Of a stretch of 64,000 nt of DNA, positions 6,660-15,330 are shown piece after piece (the stretch's first letter is position 1; each line of letters opens with the position of its first letter). Both the position numbers and the translations under genes were made by a program. Below the pieces are notes generated by a model. It did no database searches, had not been told where the DNA came from, and saw only the letters and a program-made list of their open reading frames with translations. Location: the NCBI GenBank assembly GCA_947588805.1, contig CANPYR010000004.1, forward strand, positions 1 to 64,000, written 5' to 3'. The DNA comes from an uncultured Clostridia bacterium (GTDB taxonomy: Bacteria; Bacillota; Clostridia; Oscillospirales; Ruminococcaceae).

Positions 6660-7652
6660 ATGTCAATCTGGCTGCACTTTTTACTCTTCGCCGTCGGAAT
6701 AGTACTGATAGTCAAGGGCGGCGATTTCTTTGTAGATTCCGCTTCATACATCGCGGAGATCTCCGGGATTCCGAAATTCATCGTGGGCGCGACGATAGTT
6801 TCACTCGCGACGACGATGCCGGAGATGCTGGTATCGGTGATGGCGTCGATCCAGGGCGCAAGGCTCGGAGATACCGTCGAAGCGGCGGGGAAGTATTCGA
6901 TGGCGGTGGGAAACGCCATAGGCTCCGTGACTGCAAACACGGGTATCATACTTTCAATAGCTGTGCTGTTCATGACCATCGCCGTGACGAGGAAAAAATA
7001 TTTAGTCAAAAGCCTTCTTCTTATCGCGGCGGTAACTACGGTATGGCTCGGCTGCCTTTCGGGGAAGCTCTCCATCGTCGCTTCGATAATACTTTTAATT
7101 GTTTTCGCGATATTTGTGGCTGAGAATATCAAATCCGCAAAGGATGATCTTTCGGACAGCTCCGACCGCCCGAAATTCGTAAAAAAGGACTTTGCGATAA
7201 AGCTGATATTATTCGCAGCAGGCGCGGTTATGCTTGTAATAGGTTCCGATCTTTTGGTTGACCACGGAACTCCCATCGCGCAGTTTTTGAAAGTTCCCGA
7301 CGGAATAATAGCGGTGACGATGATAGCAATCGGCACGTCTTTACCGGAGCTTGTGACAACCGTCACGGCGATAATAAAGAAGCAGTCGAGCCTGTCCGCG
7401 GGAAATATAATCGGCGCAAACATTATCGACCTGACGCTTATCCTTCCGCTGAGCTCGCTCGTTTCGGGAGGGAAGCTTACAATCGATTCCCAGGGTCTCG
7501 CTTACGATATGCCGGCCTGCCTGATAATCACGCTTATAGCTATGCTTCCGACGATAATAACCGAGAAGTTTCATAAGTGGCAGGGCGTGCTGATGCTGAT
7601 AGCGTACTGCGCGTATCTGTATCTTATAATCTCGTCCGGAAAGTTAGCGTAA
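6660..7652 (+). CDS. CaCA-family calcium/sodium (cation) antiporter, YrbG-like
   Basis: A 330-residue inner-membrane exchanger with about ten hydrophobic segments. Both diagnostic alpha repeats are present: VSLATTMPEML (about residues 48-58) with GNAIGSVTANTG, and IAIGTSLPELVTT (about 221-233) with GNIIGANIIDLTL. Their acidic residues (MPE, LPE) bind the cation. Family members exchange Ca2+, and sometimes other divalent ions, against Na+ or H+. The start has GAGAGG 7-8 bases upstream. The riboswitch-like leader implies control by a metal or ion, so Mn2+ export is possible, though the ion cannot be read from sequence. Confidence 0.93.
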   Translation: MSIWLHFLLFAVGIVLIVKGGDFFVDSASYIAEISGIPKFIVGATIVSLATTMPEMLVSVMASIQGARLGDTVEAAGKYSMAVGNAIGSVTANTGIILSIAVLFMTIAVTRKKYLVKSLLLIAAVTTVWLGCLSGKLSIVASIILLIVFAIFVAENIKSAKDDLSDSSDRPKFVKKDFAIKLILFAAGAVMLVIGSDLLVDHGTPIAQFLKVPDGIIAVTMIAIGTSLPELVTTVTAIIKKQSSLSAGNIIGANIIDLTLILPLSSLVSGGKLTIDSQGLAYDMPACLIITLIAMLPTIITEKFHKWQGVLMLIAYCAYLYLIISSGKLA

Positions 7653-7745
7653 CGCGGGGGAGGGGATGGAGCAGGAAACCGGCCGTGAAGCCTGAGAGGG
7701 GGATGAGGACTTCGGAATTTCAGAGGAATTCACGGGCGGGGATGA

Positions 7746-7826
7746 TTAAAAGCAGAGGGTAGACAGTCCCGAATAAAACGGCAAAAGCAGACGAAGAGCA
7801 TACCGCCCCTTTGTGGATATTTTCAT
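7746..7826 (-). pseudogene. Truncated Rrf2-family regulator
   Basis: The minus-strand ATG at 7824-7826, after an AAGGAGGTG ribosome site, encodes MKISTKGRYALR, the signature N-terminus of Rrf2/IscR/CymR-type repressors. The frame then departs from the family and stops after 26 residues, where about 140 are expected. Only the promoter, operator and first half-helix survive. Confidence 0.8.
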
Positions 7827-7841
7827 GGTCTTCACCTCCTT

Positions 7842-7863
7842 TTAGGTTAATAACCTAATTATA
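7842..7863 (-). promoter_or_regulatory. Operator palindrome and -10 of the Rrf2 remnant
   Basis: A perfect palindrome TTAGGTTAATAACCTAA (7842-7858) directly follows a minus-strand TATAAT (7858-7863), as expected for an autoregulated Rrf2 gene. The -35 position (about 7881-7886) falls at the edge of the 122-bp repeat beginning at 7885 and is not consensus. Confidence 0.65.
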
Positions 7864-7884
7864 ACATATATTTTGTAGGTGTTC

Positions 7885-8006
7885 GATGTGGCCAAGGCGG
7901 CCACATCAAGAATACAGAAGTCAGAAGTCAGATGTCAGAACTTCAAGGCGTCGCCTATGGCGACGATTTTAAAAATAATGAATAATGCGGGCGATTTAGA
8001 CGCTCC
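7885..8006 (-). repeat. 122-bp interspersed repeat, copy A
   Basis: Read on the minus strand, this is nearly identical over 122 bases to 38125-38246, 44854-44975 and 46383-46504. It contains CGTCGCC-ATA-GGCGACG, a run of 7-base CTGACWT repeats, and a terminal GATGTGGCC-N5-GGCCACATC hairpin. The hairpin end abuts the promoter of the Rrf2 remnant. Confidence 0.93.
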
Positions 8007-8039
8007 CGGATTTTATTTTTTAAAAGAGAGAGTGTTAGA

Positions 8040-8362
8040 TTGATAGAGATAAAAAAACTTCAGCATGACTGTCCGCGACGGAGAAATTTTCGGCATTATA
8101 GGATTCTCGGGTAGGGAAAATCGACTCTGATTCGGTGCATAAATCTTTTGGAGCGCCAACTTCGGGAGAGGTTTTAACCGACGGACGGGATATTACGAAA
8201 AATGTCTGCAGGGGAATTGCAGTCGGCGCGGAAGAAGATCGGAATGATTTTTCAGCATTTCAATCTCATTCCCTCGCGAAATACTTTTGAAACGTAGCAT
8301 ACGCGCTTAAAGGCAGCGGAAAGTCAAAAGACGGGATCGCAAAAAAGGTCAGAGACGCTATA
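8040..8362 (+). pseudogene. metN: metN relic (methionine ABC transporter ATPase), frameshifted
   Basis: Pieces of MetN read in order across frames: IEIKKL, TVRDGEIFGIIGFSG, then after about one lost base inside the Walker A loop GKSTLIRCINLLERPTSGE and VLTDGRDIT, then [19 protein letters not shown], and finally [21 protein letters not shown]. At least three frame changes and missing segments mean that no protein can be made. The final segment runs in frame straight into the aminotransferase relic. With the neighbouring Rrf2 remnant, it suggests a decayed sulfur or methionine locus. Confidence 0.85.
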
Positions 8363-8772
<410 letters not shown>

Positions 8773-8933
8773 GGAGGGGATACGCAGGGGAGGGATGTAG
8801 GGAGGTTTAAATAATTAAAACAGAGCGCTGTAATATTTCAAAATGATATAAAAATTACATCCGGCGAATTTGGAATTCATCTCACCAAATCGCCGGCTTT
8901 GTCGTATTCCGGAAAAGAGGTTAGTTCAGTGAG

Positions 8934-9105
8934 TCAGCCTTTTTTACGGCGGAATATTTCCTCGCAGTTCGGACATTTTAACTTTTTAACTTTCGCTTAG
9001 TAACGTATGCAACCCGGAAATATATGCTGTTGCACTCGGCTCAGACCTACTGCCGCATTCAGGGCATTCAAAGGCTCCTGTTGACAGCTCAAGCGTAACC
9101 GCCAC
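8934..9105 (-). pseudogene. Small double zinc-ribbon protein, apparently frameshifted
   Basis: From a GTG at 9105, with GGAGG upstream, the minus strand reads MAVTLELSTGAFECPECG and stops after about 38 residues. The adjacent frame continues KKLKCPNCEEIFRRKKG to a stop at 8934. Two CPxC knuckles split over two frames suggest a small zinc-ribbon protein broken by a frameshift, or a sequence error. The family is not identified. Confidence 0.4.
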
Positions 9106-9168
9106 GGCGATCCCTCCTGATATCACTGTCGCCGCATTATATCAAATTTATGCAAAGTTTCCAAGGAC

Positions 9169-9470
9169 GTGAAAATTTTTGATATTCGAGAGAATTTCCG
9201 CTCTTATGGACATATGAAAAAAGAGACATTTTTTCGTTATACGACGCTTAAATCCGAGATTATTGCCTTGCAGGCAGAAATCGGAGAACATAAGGGACAG
9301 TTGGAAAATCCGGAAGTGTTCTTTAAGAGCGTCGAAAATACGAAGGACTTAATGAGCTAACATCATACGACTTGCGCGAGATTGTTAAGGCGATTAACGT
9401 TGAGAAGCCTGACGAATCGAGCGGCAAGCAAAAAGCAGAAAAGAGATTCAAGAACAGACTTCTTCGGCAG
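9169..9470 (+). pseudogene. Serine-recombinase C-terminal relic
   Basis: The frame from 9169 ends EVFFKSVENTKDL; after a one-base shift the text continues NELTSYDLREIVKAI and NVEKPDESSGKQ. This resembles the ELTxxxLxELVxKIxVHEP stretch near the end of large serine recombinases of the TnpX type. The catalytic N-terminus is absent. A second relic of this kind is at 14336-14700. Confidence 0.5.
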
Positions 9471-9524
9471 CCGGTTTTACCGAAACATTCACGACTAAAA
9501 TCATTTAAAATTTTCAAAATCCTC

Positions 9525-9559
9525 TTGACAAATATAACACTATATAGTATAATCCTATA
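9525..9559 (+). promoter_or_regulatory. marR promoter with overlapping palindromes
   Basis: TTGACA (9525-9530), 17 bases, TATAAT (9548-9553). A perfect palindrome ACTATATAGT (9539-9548) lies in the spacer, and ATATAG/CTATAT arms (9542-9547, 9554-9559) flank the -10. This arrangement suggests autorepression by the MarR protein. Confidence 0.8.
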
Positions 9560-9583
9560 TAAGGTAAAATTGGAGGTGAAATT

Positions 9584-10015
9584 ATGGCGTCGCAAAGCGG
9601 ATTTATGATCTCAAAAATCAAGAGAATAGGCGACAGGATCTTTCAGAAAAAGCTGGAAAAAGCCGATATTTCGGCATTTAACGGCGCTCAGGGGAAGCTT
9701 CTGTACATTCTTTGGCAGCAGGACGGGATCTCGGCTGCTGAGCTTGCAAGGCAGGCCGGACTCGCCGTCACAACGCTCACAAGTATGCTCGACAGGATGG
9801 AACAGTCGGGGCTGATAAGTCGTGAGCGGGACGATCCGGATCGCCGAAAAACCAAAATCTGCCTGACTGAGCTCGCAAGGGGGCTTCAAGGGGAGTATGA
9901 ACGTCTTTCGGACGACATGACCGACGTTTATTTGCGCGGATTTTCGCATGAAGAAGTTAATCTTTTTGAGCAGTTTCTTGCTCGAGTTTTAAAAAATTTA
10001 GAGGATGAAGAATAA
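9584..10015 (+). CDS. MarR-family transcriptional regulator
   Basis: A 143-residue winged-helix protein: ISAAELARQAGLAVTTLTSMLDRMEQSGLI (recognition helix) followed by the wing RERDDPDRRKTKICLT, the canonical DxRxxx motif of MarR repressors. It starts at 9584 with GGAGGTG upstream. MarR dimers bind palindromes near their own promoters and release on ligand or oxidation; such palindromes overlap this promoter. The next gene encodes a flavin reductase-like protein, a plausible target in an oxidative or xenobiotic response. The inducer is unknown. Confidence 0.92.
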   Translation: MASQSGFMISKIKRIGDRIFQKKLEKADISAFNGAQGKLLYILWQQDGISAAELARQAGLAVTTLTSMLDRMEQSGLISRERDDPDRRKTKICLTELARGLQGEYERLSDDMTDVYLRGFSHEEVNLFEQFLARVLKNLEDEE

Positions 10016-10106
10016 TAAACTGATAAATAATTTTATTTATCATGACTCCCGGAGTTTTCGGATTGCCTACTGAAAAAGTTGAAATTTTTGGCAGCATTTT
10101 AGCATG

Positions 10107-10140
10107 ATTATTCAAAAAGCAGGCGCCGCTTTTGAATAAT
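10107..10140. repeat. Inverted repeat between marR and the flavin reductase
   Basis: Arms ATTATTCAAAAAGC (10107-10120) and GCTTTTGAATAAT (10128-10140) pair with a single bulged A around a 7-base loop. No T-run follows, so it may be an operator or mRNA structure rather than a terminator. Confidence 0.6.
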
Positions 10141-10180
10141 ATATTAAACAAGTTATTAAAAATTCGGAGTAAAAAGAAAA

Positions 10181-10750
10181 ATGAATGAAAAAATTTCCGT
10201 ACCTATCTCAAACGATTTTTGCCCTCAAACGCTGTTTTGCTACGGCACTTACTGCGACGACGGCCGTCCGGATTTCGGGCTGTTCTGCTGGTTCAGCTAT
10301 CTTTGGGACGGCGAACTCGGCGTGATGATGTGCATCGGCGACGAGAAGCAGACGAGGGACAACATACTCAAAAACAGGTACTTTTCTGCAAATCTCGTGA
10401 CGGAAAAGATTCTGCCTTTGGCGGACTATCTCGGCAATTCCGACGGCAGAGATCCCGGAAAAATAAGTTCTGAAATCGCGATAGAAAAGGCTCAGAAGCT
10501 TGACGTGCCGATTCTTTCGGACAGCCCGATGGTCTTTGAGCTTGAAGCTGTGCGCTCGTTCCCGCTCAACGAAGGAGAGGTCTTTTTCTGCAAAATTCAT
10601 AACGTGCTGATGGACAAAGATTTGACCGACCAAAGCGTTCCGCTTGAGAAACGTATAGGCGACGTCGCGCCGGTTTCGACAACCTGCGAGACTTACTTTT
10701 CCCGGAATGGAAAAGCTCTGGGCGGTTGGGGAGAGTTGGCTAAGAAGTAA
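10181..10750 (+). CDS. Flavin reductase-like (FMN-binding split-barrel) protein
   Basis: A 189-residue cytoplasmic protein with the flavin-reductase-like order: an N-terminal PQTLFCYGTYCDDGRPDFG, GVMMCIGDEKQTRDNILKN (the substrate and phosphate-binding loop that usually reads RxTxxNI), YFSANLVTE, and a C-terminal RIGDVAPVSTT with EVFFCKIHNVL. Relatives bind FMN and reduce flavin or act in redox stress. It follows the MarR gene by 165 bases and is closed by a terminator, so the two may form one regulatory unit. The substrate is unknown. Confidence 0.82.
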   Translation: MNEKISVPISNDFCPQTLFCYGTYCDDGRPDFGLFCWFSYLWDGELGVMMCIGDEKQTRDNILKNRYFSANLVTEKILPLADYLGNSDGRDPGKISSEIAIEKAQKLDVPILSDSPMVFELEAVRSFPLNEGEVFFCKIHNVLMDKDLTDQSVPLEKRIGDVAPVSTTCETYFSRNGKALGGWGELAKK

Positions 10751-10776
10751 GGAGGATAATAAAACTGTATAATTTT

Positions 10777-10807
10777 AGCGCTCGGAGGTATGTCCGGGCG
10801 CTTTTTT
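10777..10807 (+). terminator. Intrinsic terminator after the flavin reductase gene
   Basis: AGCGCTCGGA and TCCGGGCGCT arms are followed by TTTTTT. Confidence 0.85.
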
Positions 10808-11026
10808 GTCTCCTAAAACCCCGTCTTAGACCGGGGGATGGTTATTAGATTGAAAAACTATCTTTCGAGTTCTTAAAACCTTTCCCCGCGATTAAGCTTC
10901 TACCCTCTTCCCCGGGAGAAGAGTCAATACCCGTAGAGAACCCTTGTAGAATCAAACAAAACGCACCAATTTAAGCCATGCATTATGCCGCTCAAAACTT
11001 TTTTATCAAAATTTCCGAATTTGCTA

Positions 11027-11076
11027 TTGACAAATTTATTCTACTGTGATAGAATGAGTCTATACTATTGCAATAG
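11027..11076 (+). promoter_or_regulatory. blaI-type promoter with two operators
   Basis: TTGACA (11027-11032), 17 bases, TAGAAT (11050-11055). Operator 1 is ATTCTA-N6-TAGAAT (11038-11055), covering the -10. Operator 2 is the perfect palindrome CTATTGCAATAG (11065-11076), downstream of it. The double dyad fits autorepression by a BlaI/MecI dimer. Confidence 0.82.
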
Positions 11077-11101
11077 AATAATAAAACAGGAGTGTGTTTT
11101 T

Positions 11102-11467
11102 ATGAGCGTCAAGTTTTTTGTATCGGAACTGAAGGTAATGAATGTGCTTTGGAATAACGGCGACACCCCGGCGAAGACCGTCGCGAAGATCCTCGGGGAA
11201 TCTGTCGGATGGAAGGCCAACACCACGTATACCGTCATCAAGAAGTGCGTCGACAAAGGCGGGATTGAGAGGATCGAGCCCGGGTTTATCTGCCATGCGC
11301 TTATTGAGAAGGAGGAAGTGCAGAAAGCGGAAACCGGCGAGCTTCTCAAAAACATCTTCGACGGCTCGGCCGAACGGCTGTTCGCGGCTTTGCTCAGCAC
11401 TAAAAAGCTCTCGGGCGAGGAGATCTCAAGGCTCAAAGCGCTTGTCAATGAACTCAAGGAGGACTGA
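11102..11467 (+). CDS. BlaI/MecI-family repressor
   Basis: A 121-residue winged-helix repressor: ELKVMNVLWNNGDTPAKTV, KANTTYTVIKKCVDKGGI (recognition helix; the family reads TVxTLLxRLxxKG), and a C-terminal dimerisation helix ending in LKALVNELKED, the normal length for BlaI. I chose the ATG at 11102 because the promoter and both operators lie inside the longer open frame that begins at 10985. The BlaR1-like gene follows 2 bases after the stop, the standard blaI-blaR1 order. In this family the repressor is cleaved when the BlaR partner senses a signal. No beta-lactamase gene is nearby. Confidence 0.92.
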   Translation: MSVKFFVSELKVMNVLWNNGDTPAKTVAKILGESVGWKANTTYTVIKKCVDKGGIERIEPGFICHALIEKEEVQKAETGELLKNIFDGSAERLFAALLSTKKLSGEEISRLKALVNELKED

Positions 11468-11469
11468 GC

Positions 11470-13524
11470 GTGGGATTTGTCGAGATTTCTCTGACGGCAG
11501 GGCTGACGGTTCTTCTGATCGTTGTAATCAGGGCGCTTACCCAGCCGTCGCTCCCGAAGGTTTGCTTTGTCGTGATGTGGGAGCTGACATTTCTGAGACT
11601 TCTGATACCGGTTTCGCTCCCGCTTCCGATCCTCCCCGCTGAGGAACAGTCTTATTCCGGCGAGATTGTCATGCCGCAGGAAGAAGAAATCCCGTCGGCT
11701 TTCTATGAGATCCCGTCGGCCGAAGATCCTGAACCCGCCGAGGTCTATGAAGTCCCGACGAATTCCGATCATGCTCCCGAGATTATCCAAAATACCTCGC
11801 CGCCGAAGTCTGAGCGGCAAAAGGACGGAATTTCCATCGAAAAGCTTGCTAAAGCGGTATGGCTTGTCGGAGCGGTTATGCTGGCGGCAATATTCGGCGC
11901 GAGCTATCTTAAAACGCTCGGAAAATTCAAAGGAGCCGAAACGGTCAGGGACGGCTGCGCTCTTGAAACCGTCAGCGGCTTCGGACTAAAAAGAAGTGTA
12001 ACAATAAAATGCAGCGGCTCGGCAAGCGGCCCGCTTACCTACGGCGTTATTCGACCGGTAATAATGCTGCCCGAAGGCTGGAAGAGTCTCTCTCAAAACG
12101 ATCTTGGGCTTATTCTCTCACACGAGCTTATTCATATCCGCAGATTTGACTCGCTCAGAAAGGCGCTATGCGCCTTAGCGCTCTGCGTTCACTGGTTCAA
12201 CCCTCTGATCTGGGCGATGTGGGTTCTGTATTCGCGAGATATCGAGTATTGGTGCGACGAAGGAGTTCTGAAGCGCTCAGGTTCGGGCAGAGAGAACTAC
12301 GCCTCGCTTCTGATCGGAATGGAGGAGAGAAAGAGCTTCGGAAGCCCGCTTGTGAGCCGGTTTGGCAGAATGGCTGCCGAGGAAAGGATATTTAACATTA
12401 TGAAATTCAAAAAGACAACTTTGATCGCTTCTGTCACGGCGCTTGCGCTTGTGCTTGCAATAACGGCCGCCGTCCTTGCGACAACGGTAACGCCTGTCCT
12501 GAAGACGGTGCCAGAGCCGGTGGTAAATTTATCAAATCCCGCCGCAGAAGATAAAGAGGATAATTCTGTCATTGAAGTTAAAGAGGATAACTATGCCGTC
12601 GAAGATACAAAGAATAAAGCTAATGCTTCAACTGAACGGAATCCTAAAGCAGCTCCCGAAAAGCTGCCAGGAAGAGCTTTAAGCAAAAAAGGCTTTGTCG
12701 GCGCGAGTCTTTCAGAAGGCGAAGCGGTAGAGCTGAACGACTACGGCTACGCATTTGAGCTCAAAAAGGGTGAACAGGTAGTGATCGAATATTCTCAGGC
12801 CTACGCTCTTCATCAGCCCGTGCAGTACGGGTATATCAAGGACGGCGAAATGATTCCCATTACGGCCGCCGCGGCCTGCATTAACGAATCCGCTTGCTCG
12901 GTGTTTGTCGCCCCGGAAGACGGGGACTACACATTCTATCTCTATAATCTCAGTGACGACGAGCTGGTGGTAAAGACTTTTTCGGCCGTCTGTCTCGAAG
13001 CGCCGCTCCACACCGACGCCGATCTCTCTTGCTTCCGTTACAACGCGGTGACTTCCACCAATAGCTTTTACACCTTCCGCGATACGTATCTCGGCCAAAC
13101 CGATAACATGATCAATATCGGCGACGTTATCTATGACGGCGTTAATGATCTTGACCACCACCACTTTGAAAAGGGACAGCGCGCGGTCGTAGTTCTCGAT
13201 TTCAGAAGAGATATCCCGGAGAGATTTCTCTCGATGAGCGCGGGGTGCGTCATCTATAGCGGCGGCTGCCTTGAAGATGGCGAAGTCCGACAGGGGATAC
13301 AGGCGAGATACAGCCTTGGCGCGCCGTTTGTCTATGACGAGACCTGCCTTATCTTCCCGTTTGTCGCGCTAAGACAGGGGATTATGAGTTCCACTTCGGA
13401 AGGGATTGGACGGAAACGTTTCTTATACCCGGAAGATGGGTCGAAGCGGAAAACAGCGGCGAGCCCTATGTATTCGGGAAAATCACACTCGACGAAGCGG
13501 CGTTTAAAAACGCCAAGGCGATAA
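11470..13524 (+). CDS. BlaR1-like M56 metalloprotease sensor, frameshifted near its C-terminus
   Basis: It starts with GTG at 11470, coupled to blaI. Membrane segments lie at about residues 7-22, 36-57 and 130-150, and the last at about 315-340. The cytoplasmic M56 protease domain carries SHELIHIRRFD (His218, Glu219, His222 bind zinc) and CVHWFNPLIWAMW with YWCDEGV, as in BlaR1/MecR1. The extracellular part has no penicillin-binding SxxK that I can find; instead it has beta-rich repeats such as APEDGDYTFYLYN. At about 13369 the reading frame is lost: in-frame codons continue to 13524 with unrelated sequence, while the adjacent frame carries the true continuation to 14093. Signal transduction may be impaired, or this may be a sequence error. 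Confidence 0.88.
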   Translation: MGFVEISLTAGLTVLLIVVIRALTQPSLPKVCFVVMWELTFLRLLIPVSLPLPILPAEEQSYSGEIVMPQEEEIPSAFYEIPSAEDPEPAEVYEVPTNSDHAPEIIQNTSPPKSERQKDGISIEKLAKAVWLVGAVMLAAIFGASYLKTLGKFKGAETVRDGCALETVSGFGLKRSVTIKCSGSASGPLTYGVIRPVIMLPEGWKSLSQNDLGLILSHELIHIRRFDSLRKALCALALCVHWFNPLIWAMWVLYSRDIEYWCDEGVLKRSGSGRENYASLLIGMEERKSFGSPLVSRFGRMAAEERIFNIMKFKKTTLIASVTALALVLAITAAVLATTVTPVLKTVPEPVVNLSNPAAEDKEDNSVIEVKEDNYAVEDTKNKANASTERNPKAAPEKLPGRALSKKGFVGASLSEGEAVELNDYGYAFELKKGEQVVIEYSQAYALHQPVQYGYIKDGEMIPITAAAACINESACSVFVAPEDGDYTFYLYNLSDDELVVKTFSAVCLEAPLHTDADLSCFRYNAVTSTNSFYTFRDTYLGQTDNMINIGDVIYDGVNDLDHHHFEKGQRAVVVLDFRRDIPERFLSMSAGCVIYSGGCLEDGEVRQGIQARYSLGAPFVYDETCLIFPFVALRQGIMSSTSEGIGRKRFLYPEDGSKRKTAASPMYSGKSHSTKRRLKTPRR

Positions 13525-14093
13525 AGTGGACGGGGTCCCTTAGCTTCGACAAACCCGACGCTGAACTCCTTGCGGAAATGAAGGCGGCGGAAAAGCCCGT
13601 GTCCGGTCTGACAAAGGCTTATCCCAACAGCCGGCTCGACGTTTCGGCGATATATAAGGACGGCTCGGCGGCGTTTGACAGATATAACGGCGATAAATTC
13701 GGCGTAGAGCTTGAAGCGGGCGAGTCGGTGCTGATCCTTGTCGATCTCGGCGGCGAAGATTCAGAGGGCGGTGAAATCCGCAAAACCGCCGAGGAGAGCG
13801 CAAAGAGTCTCAAAGCAGGCGCAGCCGCAATGGGCGGTAAGGCCGAGGATTATCTCGGCAAGGCCGTGACCTTTAACGTCTTGGGCAGGGAGTATCTTTG
13901 CTATCTCTTCACCGCGCAGAGAAGCGACGATTACCGGTTCTTCACCGTCGCCGATTCCGACGGTATCTGTTACGTCCGGCAGTTCGGAGTTATAGCCGAA
14001 AGCGGTGAAAGGTTCGCATTAGACGAAACGAATTCCGTCACGGTGACATTCGATGGCGGCGGTATTTTGGATGTTTACGTTGAGGAGCGGTGA
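13371..14093 (+). pseudogene. Displaced C-terminal part of the BlaR1-like sensor
   Basis: From AAG at 13371 this frame reads KTGDYEFHFGRDWTETFLIP and GRWVEAENSGEPYVFGKITL, then runs open to a stop at 14093. It continues the upstream protein directly: FVA before the shift, and KTGDYEFHFGR after it parallels the earlier EDGDYTFYLYN. One lost base near 13370 explains the break. A third similar unit, QRSDDYRFFTVADSDG, lies near the end. The intact protein would be about 874 residues. Confidence 0.82.
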
Positions 14094-14184
14094 ATGATGT
14101 TTTGACGCGCGGTCAATGACGGGGCATAAAGAAGGGTTTAATCAAAAATAATTTACGGCATCCGTCAAGCGGAATTTGGCAACC

Positions 14185-14227
14185 AAAAAGCACGAAGTAT
14201 AGGGATTTTCCCCGCTTCGCGCTTTTT
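14185..14227 (+). terminator. Terminator after the blaI-blaR1-like operon
   Basis: AAAAAGCACGAAG (14185-14197) pairs with CTTCGCGCTTTTT (14215-14227) with one mismatch and ends in T. Confidence 0.7.
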
Positions 14228-14335
14228 CTATTTGCTTTTTTTCACCGCACTTTTCCTGATGGTCTTTCCACTCCTCAAACTCCTTGCAGCTTTCTTTGTG
14301 GGAATAAAACTCTTGTATAAAATTGAATATTAGCC

Positions 14336-14700
14336 ATTGAAAACAGGTGGATGAAAATTATGCAAATCAGAGGCTTTCGGAATCTCGATATGAACTGCTT
14401 TCGGGAAATTTTGAAGCCGATCAGATTGAACTGAAAGAATAAGTGTCAACCTTGGCCGACGAAATTGAGCGGCAAGAGGAGCAGACGTACAACATCGACA
14501 GGTTTGTAACCAAATAAAAAATATTTCGGTATGACCAAGTTGACGTCAGAAATGCTCAATGATTTAGTTAAGTCGGCGTATGGTCACAAGCCTGAAAAGG
14601 TTGACGGCAAGCGATTTCAGGACGTAGATATTCCTATGATTTTGTGGAAATCCTGCCCAAAAGCTTGCTTGAGGACATAAAAACGAACCGCATAGGGAGC
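14336..14700 (+). pseudogene. TnpX-type large serine recombinase, C-terminal relic
   Basis: Fragments in changing frames read YANQRLSESRYELLSGNFEA, ADEIERQEEQTYNIDRFVTK, YFGMTKLTSEMLNDLVKS, HKPEKVDGKRFQDVDI and YDFVEILPKSLLEDIKTNR. This is the C-terminal coiled-coil and DUF4368-like end of Tn4451/TnpX recombinases. Several stops and shifts prevent expression; the catalytic half is gone. Confidence 0.88.
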
Positions 14701-14785
14701 CTTTTTGTGGGGAAAGCAAATAAAAAAGACTTTTTTCACATAATTTTTTCTAACGTTAGCCGCGGGATTAAATGCTTCTTCGCAG

Positions 14786-15055
14786 ATTCGCTAAATACTG
14801 CTCCACGGCGGTTAGAAAACAGAATTGAGAAATCAGAAGTCAGAATTACCGACCGTAACTCTCTGCTCTAACCCATGTCAAGATAAATGCGCGGCTGCGG
14901 CTTTCGCTCCTAACAACCTTCTGCTTGCTTTCCCCTTCCCGCTCCCACACCGGGCGAAGCCCGGCGCGCTTCGCGCGCGACTCGCCGTCCTTAGTCCGGC
15001 GAGCCCGTCCGGCCTGCGGCCGTTCGCGGGCTGCGCCCTCTCGCTCCTGCGTATT
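14786..15055 (-). repeat. Long GC-rich structured repeat (family R2), copy 1
   Basis: Read on the minus strand, this matches 42640-42904 over most of its length: agagggcgcagcccgcg, a ccggacgggctcgccgg segment, hairpins GCGCGC-GAA-GCGCGC and CCGGGC/GCCCGG, then agcaagcagaaggttgtt, ggagcgaaagccgc and CTGACTT CTGATTT CTCAATT CTGTTTT. It is transcribed away from iorA. Confidence 0.85.
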
Positions 15056-15193
15056 CACCCCCGGTCAGTTGTTCCCGAATCTCCCGTTTTTAAAAAGATA
15101 CAAACCTAAAGCGTCTGTCGCCGACAAATCATCCTGCAAAAATTTTATAATTATAGCGCGTAGGGACGTGCATTCATCCCCCGAAAAAAACAC

Positions 15194-15222
15194 TTTACAT
15201 TTCCCCGGAAATATGCTACAAT
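15194..15222 (+). promoter_or_regulatory. iorAB promoter
   Basis: TTTACA (15194-15199), 17 bases, TACAAT (15217-15222), about 108 bases upstream of iorA. Confidence 0.78.
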
Positions 15223-15330
15223 ATCAGTATACCCGCGCGCCCGACGAATCGCCCTTATCACCGTACGTCGCCGCGCAAAGACAGAGACTGCGAACTGATA
15301 ACGCTCGTCTCGGAAAAAGGTGAGTCAGAT

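Noticed and set aside
6638-7423. Minus-strand 261-codon open frame
   Set aside because: It mirrors the CaCA exchanger on the other strand; the plus strand has all family motifs, a promoter and a ribosome site.
10985-11101. Upstream extension of the BlaI frame
   Set aside because: It contains the promoter and both operators, so translation must begin at 11102.
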